Of a DNA stretch of 64,000 nucleotides, positions 33,559 through 40,741 are shown piece after piece. Under the pieces are notes generated by a model. That model was not told where the DNA came from and did not search any database. It worked only from the letters and a program-made list of their open reading frames with translations. The stretch comes from Wenzhouxiangella sp. 15190 (lineage in GTDB: Bacteria > Pseudomonadota > Gammaproteobacteria > Xanthomonadales > Wenzhouxiangellaceae): the NCBI RefSeq assembly GCF_003417465.1, contig NZ_QVMV01000007.1, forward strand, positions 1 to 64,000, in the 5' to 3' direction. The first letter of the stretch is position 1, and every line of letters starts with the position of its first letter. Position numbers and translations under genes: made by a program.

Positions 33559-36457
33559 CAACAATCTCCAGTTCTTTTTTGAGTTCGCGGAGTCCGGAGT
33601 GAATGCCTTCCCAGTCCGCGGCGCCCGCCGCATGCTCGAGTTGTTCGCTGATTTCAGCCAGTCCTTTTGCCCCTACCATCCGGCTCGAGCCCTTGATCCG
33701 ATGCGCTGCGCGCCGCACTGCCTCGGCTTCCTCCTCCGACACCGCCTGTTCGAGGCTCGTAACGTCAGACTCGTTGGCCTGCCCGAAATCGCTGAGAATT
33801 TCGCGAACCGAAGCCGCATCATTGCCGGCAATAACAGCCAGCACTGAGCGGTCTATCGGGCCCGAATCGTCCGCCGGCGCGGCGCCCGAATCCGGCGTTT
33901 CGCCCTCATCTTCGCCGTTGATGGGCAGCCAATAATCCAGCTTTTCCTTCAACTCGACCAGTTCGGCCGGCTTGGACAGGTAGTCGTCCATGCCGGCCAG
34001 GAAACAGGCCTCGGCATCGCCGCGAAGCGCATTGGCGGTCCAGGCGATCACGGGAGTCGAGTCGCCATCATCATCGGCTTCCAGTTCACGGATCTTGCGG
34101 GTCACTTCGAACCCGTCCATCCGCGGCATGTTCACGTCAAGCAGCAGCAGGCCATATCGCCCTGTTTTCCATAAATCCAGCGCCTGCTCGCCGTCCTCGG
34201 CCGTTTCCGCGGCATAGCCCAGCGCATCGAGCTGGCGCACCAGGACCAGCCGGTTGGTCGGATGGTCATCGACCACCAGCACGAGGGTGCCTTCCTCTTC
34301 GGCCGCCTGGACAGACGGTGTCGGGCGACCACGTCTGAAGGAAGGGCCCGGCAATACAACATCTTCCGGATCGTGGTCCTCGGGCAACTCATCCGCGTCG
34401 GCGCGCTCCAGCGGCATGGTGAATGTCATGGTCGTGCCGCGACCGGGCGCGCTGTCGAGCTCGATGACGCCGCCCATCAGTTCCACCAGGCGCTTGCAGA
34501 TGGTCAGACCCAGCCCGGTGCCGCCGAAATTGCGGGTGATGGTCTCGTCGGCCTGGGTAAAGGGCTCGAACAATCGCGCCTGGTCGTCCGGCGCAATGCC
34601 GATGCCGGTATCGGCGACGGAAAATCGGACACGGTCGTTCTCGTCATCGGACCGGACCCGCTCGGCACGGACCCGGATCTCTCCGGACGGGGTGAACTTC
34701 AGCGCATTGGAAATCAGGTTGTTGAGAATCTGCTTCAGCCGCAGGCTGTCGACGCAAACGGCCGGCGGGATATCCGGGTTGGCCGAGCAGGAAAAATCGA
34801 GCCCCCGGCTGATCGCCGCGCCCGAGAACAGGGCGTGAACATCGCTCATGAGTTGTTCGATAGAGGCAGGCTCCGGATGAATATCGAGTTTGTCGGCCTC
34901 GATCTTGGACAAATCCAGGATGTCGTCGATCAATCGTTGCAGGGATCGGGTCGACTCATGGATGACCCGCACCGTGGTGCGCTGCTCCGCGTCGAGTTCC
35001 CCCAAGCTCAGCAGTTCGAGCATCCCGAGCACCCCGTTCATGGGCGTGCGGATTTCGTGGCTCATGGTCGCCAGGAAATTGCTCTTGGCCCGGTTGGCTG
35101 CCTGGGCCTCCTCCTTGGCTTCGTGCAGGGCTTGTTGAGAACGCTTGCGGTGTGTGACGTCCCGGTAGTACCAGACGCGCCCGCGATCTCTTTCCTCGGC
35201 ATCCGGCATGGGTGCTGAAAACTCCTCGAGAATGCGGCCGTCGGCCAGCTGGAATTCCTCAAAGCTCTTGCCCTGATACTTGTCGAGTACTTCATCAACG
35301 TCGCCGGAAAATCTCTCCGGATCGGCCAACTTCGTGCGCATGTGTTCCAGAACAGATTGGCCGGAACCCGATTCGAGCAGCGACGGATCTATTTGCCACA
35401 TCTCGGCAAATCTGCGGTTGAAGGAAATCACCCGAAAATCAGAATCGGTGGCCAGGATGCCGTCCGGCGACACTTCCTGCTGGGTGGTCAGCAGCGCCAC
35501 GCTCGAGGCCAGGCGCTCCTCGATCACCTTGTACTCCGAGATGTCGAGCACGATGCCTTCCATGTGCAAGGGCTCATCCCGGTTGTCATAGAAAACACGG
35601 CCTGCAGCCGAAATCCACCGAATGGTGCCGTCGGGGCGCACGAGGCGGAAGGACACCTGGTACTCGGCATGGTTAGCCATCGACTCCTGTATGGCGCTTT
35701 CGACTCGAGCACGGTCCTCGTGATGAACGAGCTTCAGGAAGCGGTCGAACGTCGGCTCCTCGGCAGAGTCGATCCCGAAGATTTCCAAAGTGCGGCCCGA
35801 CCAGGTGACCTTGCCGCTGGGTACATCCCACGTCCAGGTCCCGAGCCCGCTCACTTCGACTGCCATCTTTCGGTGCTGTTCGCTAAAAGTCAGCGCACGC
35901 CGGGCCTCCTTCTGCTGGGTAATGTCAACCCAGTAGCCATTCCAGACCACCGTGCCATTGGACTTGCGACGCGGGTTGGCATTGGCGCGCATCCAGTGGA
36001 TGCTGCCATCGGCATGGCGTGCGCGGAATTCGAATCGAAACGGCTCCAGGCGTTCGGCTGAATGCTCGATAGCTTCATACAGGCGGTCCAGATCTTCGGG
36101 CAGGACCTGTTCGAATACGCGGGATACATCGGCGACGGCCTGCTCCGGCTCCAGCCCCACGAGTTCCCGGATGCCGGCGCTGACGAAAGTGAAGCGGTAA
36201 TCGCCGTTGGAATGGCGCCGGAACTGGTAGACCACGCAGGGAATACTGTCGGTGATTTCGGTGATTTTCTGCCTGGTGCGCCGGCGCATGCTGATCAGCA
36301 GGATGACAGCTGCCGTCCCCAGCAGCACAATCGCAAGCGTCAGGAAGAACGGATCCGTGGTCCGATATTCCAGCCACGCCAGGGCAGCGACCAGCACAGC
36401 GAGAAAGAGTATCGACCGGCGATGCCGTACAAGGCGTTGAAAGAGCATAGCACTCAC
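33536..36457 (-). CDS. Hybrid histidine kinase (PAS x3, HisKA, HATPase, REC, Hpt)
   Basis: A 973-residue membrane phosphorelay kinase. Two transmembrane helices (about 16-31 and 37-55) with almost no periplasmic loop are followed by three PAS domains (about 65-185, 195-310, 320-440), the dimerisation domain with His467 (SHEIRTPMNG), an ATPase domain (NNLISNALKF; DTGIGIAP; GGTGLGL), a receiver with Asp774 (LLLDVNMPRMDG) and a C-terminal Hpt with His919 (AHRIKGSSRMVG). Signal is therefore cytoplasmic or membrane-associated, perhaps a PAS-bound cofactor. It overlaps the REC-EAL gene, suggesting a His-Asp-His-Asp relay ending in c-di-GMP hydrolysis. Confidence 0.94.
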   Translation of the reverse strand: MSAMLFQRLVRHRRSILFLAVLVAALAWLEYRTTDPFFLTLAIVLLGTAAVILLISMRRRTRQKITEITDSIPCVVYQFRRHSNGDYRFTFVSAGIRELVGLEPEQAVADVSRVFEQVLPEDLDRLYEAIEHSAERLEPFRFEFRARHADGSIHWMRANANPRRKSNGTVVWNGYWVDITQQKEARRALTFSEQHRKMAVEVSGLGTWTWDVPSGKVTWSGRTLEIFGIDSAEEPTFDRFLKLVHHEDRARVESAIQESMANHAEYQVSFRLVRPDGTIRWISAAGRVFYDNRDEPLHMEGIVLDISEYKVIEERLASSVALLTTQQEVSPDGILATDSDFRVISFNRRFAEMWQIDPSLLESGSGQSVLEHMRTKLADPERFSGDVDEVLDKYQGKSFEEFQLADGRILEEFSAPMPDAEERDRGRVWYYRDVTHRKRSQQALHEAKEEAQAANRAKSNFLATMSHEIRTPMNGVLGMLELLSLGELDAEQRTTVRVIHESTRSLQRLIDDILDLSKIEADKLDIHPEPASIEQLMSDVHALFSGAAISRGLDFSCSANPDIPPAVCVDSLRLKQILNNLISNALKFTPSGEIRVRAERVRSDDENDRVRFSVADTGIGIAPDDQARLFEPFTQADETITRNFGGTGLGLTICKRLVELMGGVIELDSAPGRGTTMTFTMPLERADADELPEDHDPEDVVLPGPSFRRGRPTPSVQAAEEEGTLVLVVDDHPTNRLVLVRQLDALGYAAETAEDGEQALDLWKTGRYGLLLLDVNMPRMDGFEVTRKIRELEADDDGDSTPVIAWTANALRGDAEACFLAGMDDYLSKPAELVELKEKLDYWLPINGEDEGETPDSGAAPADDSGPIDRSVLAVIAGNDAASVREILSDFGQANESDVTSLEQAVSEEEAEAVRRAAHRIKGSSRMVGAKGLAEISEQLEHAAGAADWEGIHSGLRELKKELEIVDDYIRRV

Positions 36458-36667
36458 CGGAAAGCGGGCCGCTCGATATTGCCGACCGCCGGTGCAACCG
36501 GCAGCTGAGCAATCAATGCATGTTTCCCCATGGAAATCCCTTCAAATCCATCAGTCCAGCTCAAAGCTGCTGACACTGCGCAGGATTTACATATCAAGCT
36601 GTACGCTACCACACACAGATGAAAAGACATTCATGTCAGTTCCCAATCGATCTGTGCTGGCGCTGAA

Positions 36668-38269
36668 TCACCTTTCCCGTTGCTCGGCCTCAACCCGATT
36701 GCGTCCCAGGCGCTTGGCGCGGTAGAGGGCGCGATCCGCCTTTTGCATCAGTGTGTCGAGTGCTTCGTGGCCGTTCCATTCGGCCACACCAAAACTGGCC
36801 GTCACCCGGATTACCTGTGACTGATGCTCGATATTCAGCGCTTCTATGCCCAGCCGGATCCGTTCGGCTACCTGGCATGCCTGGTTTGAGTCAGCCTGCA
36901 TCAGCAGAATGACGAATTCCTCCCCGCCTGAGCGGCCACACAGGTCGGACGGGCGTAGCTCATTGTTGACCGAATTGGAGAGTTGCCGCAAAACCTCATC
37001 CCCCATGCTATGACCGTAGCGGTCATTGACCTGCTTGAAACGATCCAGATCGAACGTGATCAGGGAGGCGCTTTCGCTGGCAGCAGCTACTCGCTTGAGT
37101 TGACGCTGACCGAGTTCCTCGAAATGGCGGCGATTCGAGAATCCGGTGAGAAAATCGGTTGTCGCCAGAGCCTTCAGTCTTTGATTTGCCTTGTGCAACT
37201 TTTCGTTGGTGCGCTTGAGCTCGTTCGTTCGCTCGTCGACAACCGCTTCCAGCCGCACGTTGGACGCATGCAGATCGAGCTCCTGTACCAACAATTGTTC
37301 CCGCTGCTCCCTGAGTTCGTGCATGAGGATTGCCAGTCCCACGGTTACCACGACGACAATGCCAAGGTATTCCTGAGTCAACCAGACTGCCTGTCCGGAA
37401 CTGACCTGCGGATAGGGGTAGATTCCCGCAACCAGATGGCTCACGGCCAGCAAGGAGATCAGAGCGGCGATCAGGGCAGCAACGTGCACTTTGAAACGCA
37501 GAGCCGCCCAAAGGCCAAGCGGTAGCAGCAGGATTGGCGCGAAGTAGAACTGCAGGGCGCCCGGATCGTTCTGAATGAAGGTGAGCACGCCCATTGCCGT
37601 AACGAGCCCAGCTAGTGCCAGGAACTCCATCAACTGCCGAAGCGATGGCCGCGGCCAACGATTCTGTTCAAACCAGCGTGTAGCCGTGACGAGTACCGGG
37701 GTCAGTACCAGCAGGCCTAGCGCATCGCCGAACCACCAGGTCCGCCATGCTCCGACATAGCCGCCGTCAGCACGGCCAAGTATGACGTAAATCGTCGCAC
37801 CGAGCGCAGCCGCCAACGCCGAGGCCAGTAGCGGACCGCTCAGGAGAAAAGCGCGTCCCTCGTGAAGGCGACCGAACGTAAAGCGCTCACCGCATAGATG
37901 GCGGATCAGTAAACCCGCGAGCGTGACCTCGAAGACATTGATCAGCCCGAAGGAGATGGCGGCCCAGAGCGGGAATGCGGGTATGTCGGCAACCAGTTCG
38001 GCAGCCAGGGCGGCCAGCGCGAGCCAGGGCCACTGGCGCGGCGGCCATAGCAGAAAGGCCGCAAGCAACATGGCATTGGGCGGCCAGAGCACCGCGATGC
38101 CGCCAGGGGTGATCGTGTAGTTCACCCCGAACCAGGCGCCGAGAAAGTAGCCACCCCCAACGATTGCCATGCGTTGAATCACGACGAGAGAAAGAGGGGC
38201 CATCAAATACTCCGATTGCAGCATGAGTTGTGCCGAGGTCTGCTCGACTGGGCATAACCATGTATGCAT
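36668..38269 (-). CDS. Diguanylate cyclase with MASE1 membrane sensor
   Basis: A 533-residue protein: an N-terminal MASE1-type domain of about eight transmembrane helices (about 25-320, including the GGIAVLWPPNAMLLAAFLLWP segment typical of MASE1), a short coiled coil (about 320-365) and a GGDEF domain with the active motif SGGEEF near residue 448. The RPSD inhibitory site stands five residues before the motif, so product feedback control is expected. The exact start codon is uncertain; conserved sequence begins around the second or third Met. It lies about 210 bases upstream of the hybrid kinase start codon region on the same strand as that kinase. The MASE1 ligand is unknown. Confidence 0.9.
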   Translation of the reverse strand: MHTWLCPVEQTSAQLMLQSEYLMAPLSLVVIQRMAIVGGGYFLGAWFGVNYTITPGGIAVLWPPNAMLLAAFLLWPPRQWPWLALAALAAELVADIPAFPLWAAISFGLINVFEVTLAGLLIRHLCGERFTFGRLHEGRAFLLSGPLLASALAAALGATIYVILGRADGGYVGAWRTWWFGDALGLLVLTPVLVTATRWFEQNRWPRPSLRQLMEFLALAGLVTAMGVLTFIQNDPGALQFYFAPILLLPLGLWAALRFKVHVAALIAALISLLAVSHLVAGIYPYPQVSSGQAVWLTQEYLGIVVVVTVGLAILMHELREQREQLLVQELDLHASNVRLEAVVDERTNELKRTNEKLHKANQRLKALATTDFLTGFSNRRHFEELGQRQLKRVAAASESASLITFDLDRFKQVNDRYGHSMGDEVLRQLSNSVNNELRPSDLCGRSGGEEFVILLMQADSNQACQVAERIRLGIEALNIEHQSQVIRVTASFGVAEWNGHEALDTLMQKADRALYRAKRLGRNRVEAEQRER

Positions 38270-38631
38270 ATTTCATGCCGCGCTGCTGAATAATCCCCAA
38301 CATACTTGAAAGATCGTAGCAGGGTTACCTTACGGCTGCGCCACGCAGAGCTGATTGCGCCGCAGCATCCTGGCCCGGAAGTAGGCTTTCCACGGACCTT
38401 TGGGCACTGATAAATAGCTTCACGAGATCAGGAAAAGTCAAAACGAGGCTGCGAGGGTTGCAAGGGATTTTACTGGACCCGTGCACTGCGCTTGACCCCT
38501 GGCAAACCGGCGGGGCCGCGGAGCGGGTGCCCGGTTGCGCTCATCGAATCCTGGTGCGATGCGAATCTAGTTGTGCAATCTCAGTCGGTTGTCGCCCCTC
38601 ACCTTTCAGGGCAACGGCAGGCATGCTCTGG
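38270..38631. other. Intergenic stretch, nothing recognised
   Basis: About 360 bases between the start of the MASE1 diguanylate cyclase and the end of the DsrE-like gene. Short open frames on both strands show no family resemblance and no sensible codon pattern. No tRNA, riboswitch, repeat arm or convincing promoter was found. The start-proximal end presumably holds the promoter for the diguanylate cyclase. Confidence 0.6.
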
Positions 38632-38976
38632 TCAGAAAACCAGTACCTTGTCGGCTTCTTCGGTGGCCTTGGCCAGCTCGTCCATGGTGCTGCGCCGGCT
38701 GCCGTCGACCAACTCCTCTTCGGTGATTCCACGAGCGTCGAGACATGTCCCGCACAGCAAGGCCTGCCCTTTGGCGACGACCCGTTTGATCATGCGTTCG
38801 GCATTGTAGAACCCGTCCGGGGTCTTCTGGCCCCGCTTGGCGCCCGAAACGGCATCACCCATGAGGAAGACAGTGACCTCGCCGTCATGCTTTATCAGTG
38901 CATGGGCAAGCCGCAGTCCGTTGTAGAGCCGTTCTGTCCCATAAGGGGGATCGTTGATGATGATCAGTGTCTTCAT
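38632..38976 (-). CDS. DsrE family protein (sulfur-relay-like)
   Basis: A 114-residue DsrE/DsrF-like protein. The fold signature is visible in the start (MKTLIIINDPPYGTERLYNGLRLA), the VTVFLMGDAV strand and the ALLCGTCLDARGI segment with two Cys residues (CGTC), the position of the reactive Cys in sulfur-transfer relatives. The ATG at 38976 has an AAGGAG site eight bases upstream. It is divergent from a sterol desaturase family gene, with a perfect inverted repeat between them, and near an ArsR-rhodanese regulator. A role in sulfane sulfur handling is suggested by this context, not shown. Confidence 0.88.
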   Translation of the reverse strand: MKTLIIINDPPYGTERLYNGLRLAHALIKHDGEVTVFLMGDAVSGAKRGQKTPDGFYNAERMIKRVVAKGQALLCGTCLDARGITEEELVDGSRRSTMDELAKATEEADKVLVF

Positions 38977-38995
38977 TCCGGCGCTCCTTGCTATC

Positions 38996-39015
38996 ATTCT
39001 ATTAAACGCTAGAAT
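38996..39015. promoter_or_regulatory. Inverted repeat ATTCTA-N8-TAGAAT, candidate ArsR-type operator
   Basis: A perfect 6+6 inverted repeat with an 8-base spacer in the divergent region of the DsrE-like and desaturase genes. On the plus strand TTGCTA (38988-38993) and TAGAAT (39010-39015) with a 16-base spacer make a plausible sigma-70 promoter, so a bound protein would cover the -10. The repeat is AT-rich like operators of sulfide-responsive ArsR proteins (BigR/SqrR type). The ArsR-rhodanese protein at 40043 is the obvious candidate binder. Function is inferred. Confidence 0.5.
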
Positions 39016-39141
39016 AGCAGAATCAGAAGTCGATCAGGTGGTTCGTCTTCCACCCGTCAACGCAAAGGTGAAAAGCGATGCCATATCCTGGGACAATCCG
39101 CTCTCCACTGGTCTTTCGGCCGTTACGGGGAAGACAGGGTC

Positions 39142-39999
39142 ATGAATGAACTGTTGTCGCAGGAGCCCATAGTGCGCATCGGCGCATTCGCCAGCATTTT
39201 TGGCCTGATGGCGGTGTGGGAGGTTCTCGCGCCGCGCCGACAGCGGCGTGTCCGAAAAGGCTACCGATGGTTCAACAACCTTGGCGTTGTCGTGCTCAAC
39301 GCCGCGCTGGTGCGAGTTCTGTTCCCCGCCGCTGCCGTTGGTACTGCGCTGTTCGTCGAGACCCAGGGGTGGGGACTGCTCCAGCTGCTCGATACCCCCT
39401 ACTGGCTGACGATCGTCATCACAGTGCTAGTCCTCGACTTCGCGATCTGGGCGCAGCATGTGTTCTTCCATGCGGTCCCGCTGCTGTGGCGCCTTCACCG
39501 CATGCACCACGCCGACCTGGACTTCGACGTCACCACGGGGTTGCGCTTTCACCCCGTCGAGATCCTGTTGTCGATGTTCATCAAGGCCGGCGTCATCGTG
39601 ATGCTCGGGGCGCCGGCCCTGGCGGTCCTGATATTCGAGGTGCTGCTCAATGCCACCTCCATGTTCAATCACGGCAACGTGCGCCTGCCGAAGCCGCTTG
39701 ACCGGATACTGCGCTGGATCGTCGTGACCCCGGAGATGCACCGGGTCCACCACTCCTGGTATCCGAACGAGACCAACTCCAATTTCGGGTTCAACCTGCC
39801 CTGGTGGGACCGTATTTTCGGCACCTACCGGGCCCAGCCGCGTGACGGGCACATCGCGATGACCATCGGCATCAATCTCTTCCGCGACCCGCGGGAGCTG
39901 CGCCTGGACCGCATGCTCTGGCAGCCTTTCCATGGCCCCACGCACAGCTACCCCATCAACGCACGCGGCAGGGACGATACGGGTGTCGAGACCGACTAG
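39142..39999 (+). CDS. Sterol desaturase / fatty acid hydroxylase family protein
   Basis: A 285-residue integral membrane di-iron oxygenase family member. Hydrophobic segments lie at about 10-25, 45-65, 75-95 and 145-170. The histidine clusters are present: the HVFFH element near residue 110, LHRMHH about ten residues later, the NHGN element and MHRVHHSW. Such enzymes hydroxylate or desaturate lipids using O2. The substrate cannot be inferred; bacterial members act on sterols, carotenoids or fatty acyl chains, and many are uncharacterised. It stands between the divergent DsrE-like gene and a downstream ArsR-rhodanese gene on the same strand (43-bp gap), likely an operon. Confidence 0.88.
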   Translation: MNELLSQEPIVRIGAFASIFGLMAVWEVLAPRRQRRVRKGYRWFNNLGVVVLNAALVRVLFPAAAVGTALFVETQGWGLLQLLDTPYWLTIVITVLVLDFAIWAQHVFFHAVPLLWRLHRMHHADLDFDVTTGLRFHPVEILLSMFIKAGVIVMLGAPALAVLIFEVLLNATSMFNHGNVRLPKPLDRILRWIVVTPEMHRVHHSWYPNETNSNFGFNLPWWDRIFGTYRAQPRDGHIAMTIGINLFRDPRELRLDRMLWQPFHGPTHSYPINARGRDDTGVETD

Positions 40000-40042
40000 C
40001 AGGCATCAGTCTGCCCATTTCAACCCAAAGTGGTGAATCAGG

Positions 40043-40699
40043 ATGACAACGCAACAGGACCTTCTTGACACGCTGGCACAGGTGGCACGAGGGCTCGGCA
40101 ACGGGCACCGTCTGGCATTGCTCGAGCGCATGGCCCAGGCCGAGGCATCGGTGGACACCCTGGCCAGCACCACCGGCCTCACGGTGGGTAATGCTTCCCA
40201 GCATCTTCAGCAGTTGCGGCGTGCCGGCCTGGTCACGGCGAGTCGTTCCGGCAAGCAGATGATCTACCGGCTCACCGATGAGCGGATCATCACCGTGCTG
40301 AGTCTGCTCCGGCAAGTCGCCGAAACCAACCTGGCTGAAATGGAACGGCTGGTCAGCCGACTGTTTTCCGATGACGATGCCGACGGAGCCCTGGAAACGG
40401 TTTCGCAAAGTGAACTGCTGGCTGGACTGGAAAGCGGAGAAGTCGCGTTGCTCGACGTGCGCCCGGTCGAGGAATTCCAGGCCGGACACTTGCCCGAAGC
40501 GATCAACATCCCGCTCGAACAGCTCGAAGCCATGCTGGAAAAGCTGCCGCGGGACAAGCAGATCGTGGCCTACTGCCGCGGCCCTTATTGTGCGCTGTCC
40601 CACGAGGCCGTTCAGCGGCTAAGAGAACTCGGCTACCGGGTCAGGCGCTTCGAAGAAGGATTTCCCGAATGGAAGGCAGCGGGGCTGCCGATCCAATGA
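40043..40699 (+). CDS. ArsR family regulator fused to a rhodanese domain
   Basis: A 218-residue two-domain protein. Residues 1-95 form an ArsR-type winged helix (HRLALLERMAQAEASVDTLAS, then TVGNASQHLQQLRRAGLV). Residues 115-218 form a rhodanese domain (VALLDVRPVEEFQAGHLPEAINIP) with the active-site loop AYCRGPYCALS, where the first Cys is the expected persulfide-forming residue. The pair of Cys residues in CRGPYC could form a disulfide or polysulfide bridge. Fusion of this kind is found in other bacteria and suggests sensing of sulfane sulfur, sulfide or redox state. It follows the desaturase gene and probably controls this small locus through the repeat at 38996. Confidence 0.92.
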   Translation: MTTQQDLLDTLAQVARGLGNGHRLALLERMAQAEASVDTLASTTGLTVGNASQHLQQLRRAGLVTASRSGKQMIYRLTDERIITVLSLLRQVAETNLAEMERLVSRLFSDDDADGALETVSQSELLAGLESGEVALLDVRPVEEFQAGHLPEAINIPLEQLEAMLEKLPRDKQIVAYCRGPYCALSHEAVQRLRELGYRVRRFEEGFPEWKAAGLPIQ

Positions 40700-40741
40700 G
40701 ACCTTTCGGTAAGACTTTTTAATCTGTTACAAGTCGGGTTC

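Noticed and set aside
36458-36667. c-di-GMP riboswitch near the diguanylate cyclase genes
   Set aside because: No GEMM-type core sequence was seen in this or other gaps of the signalling block.
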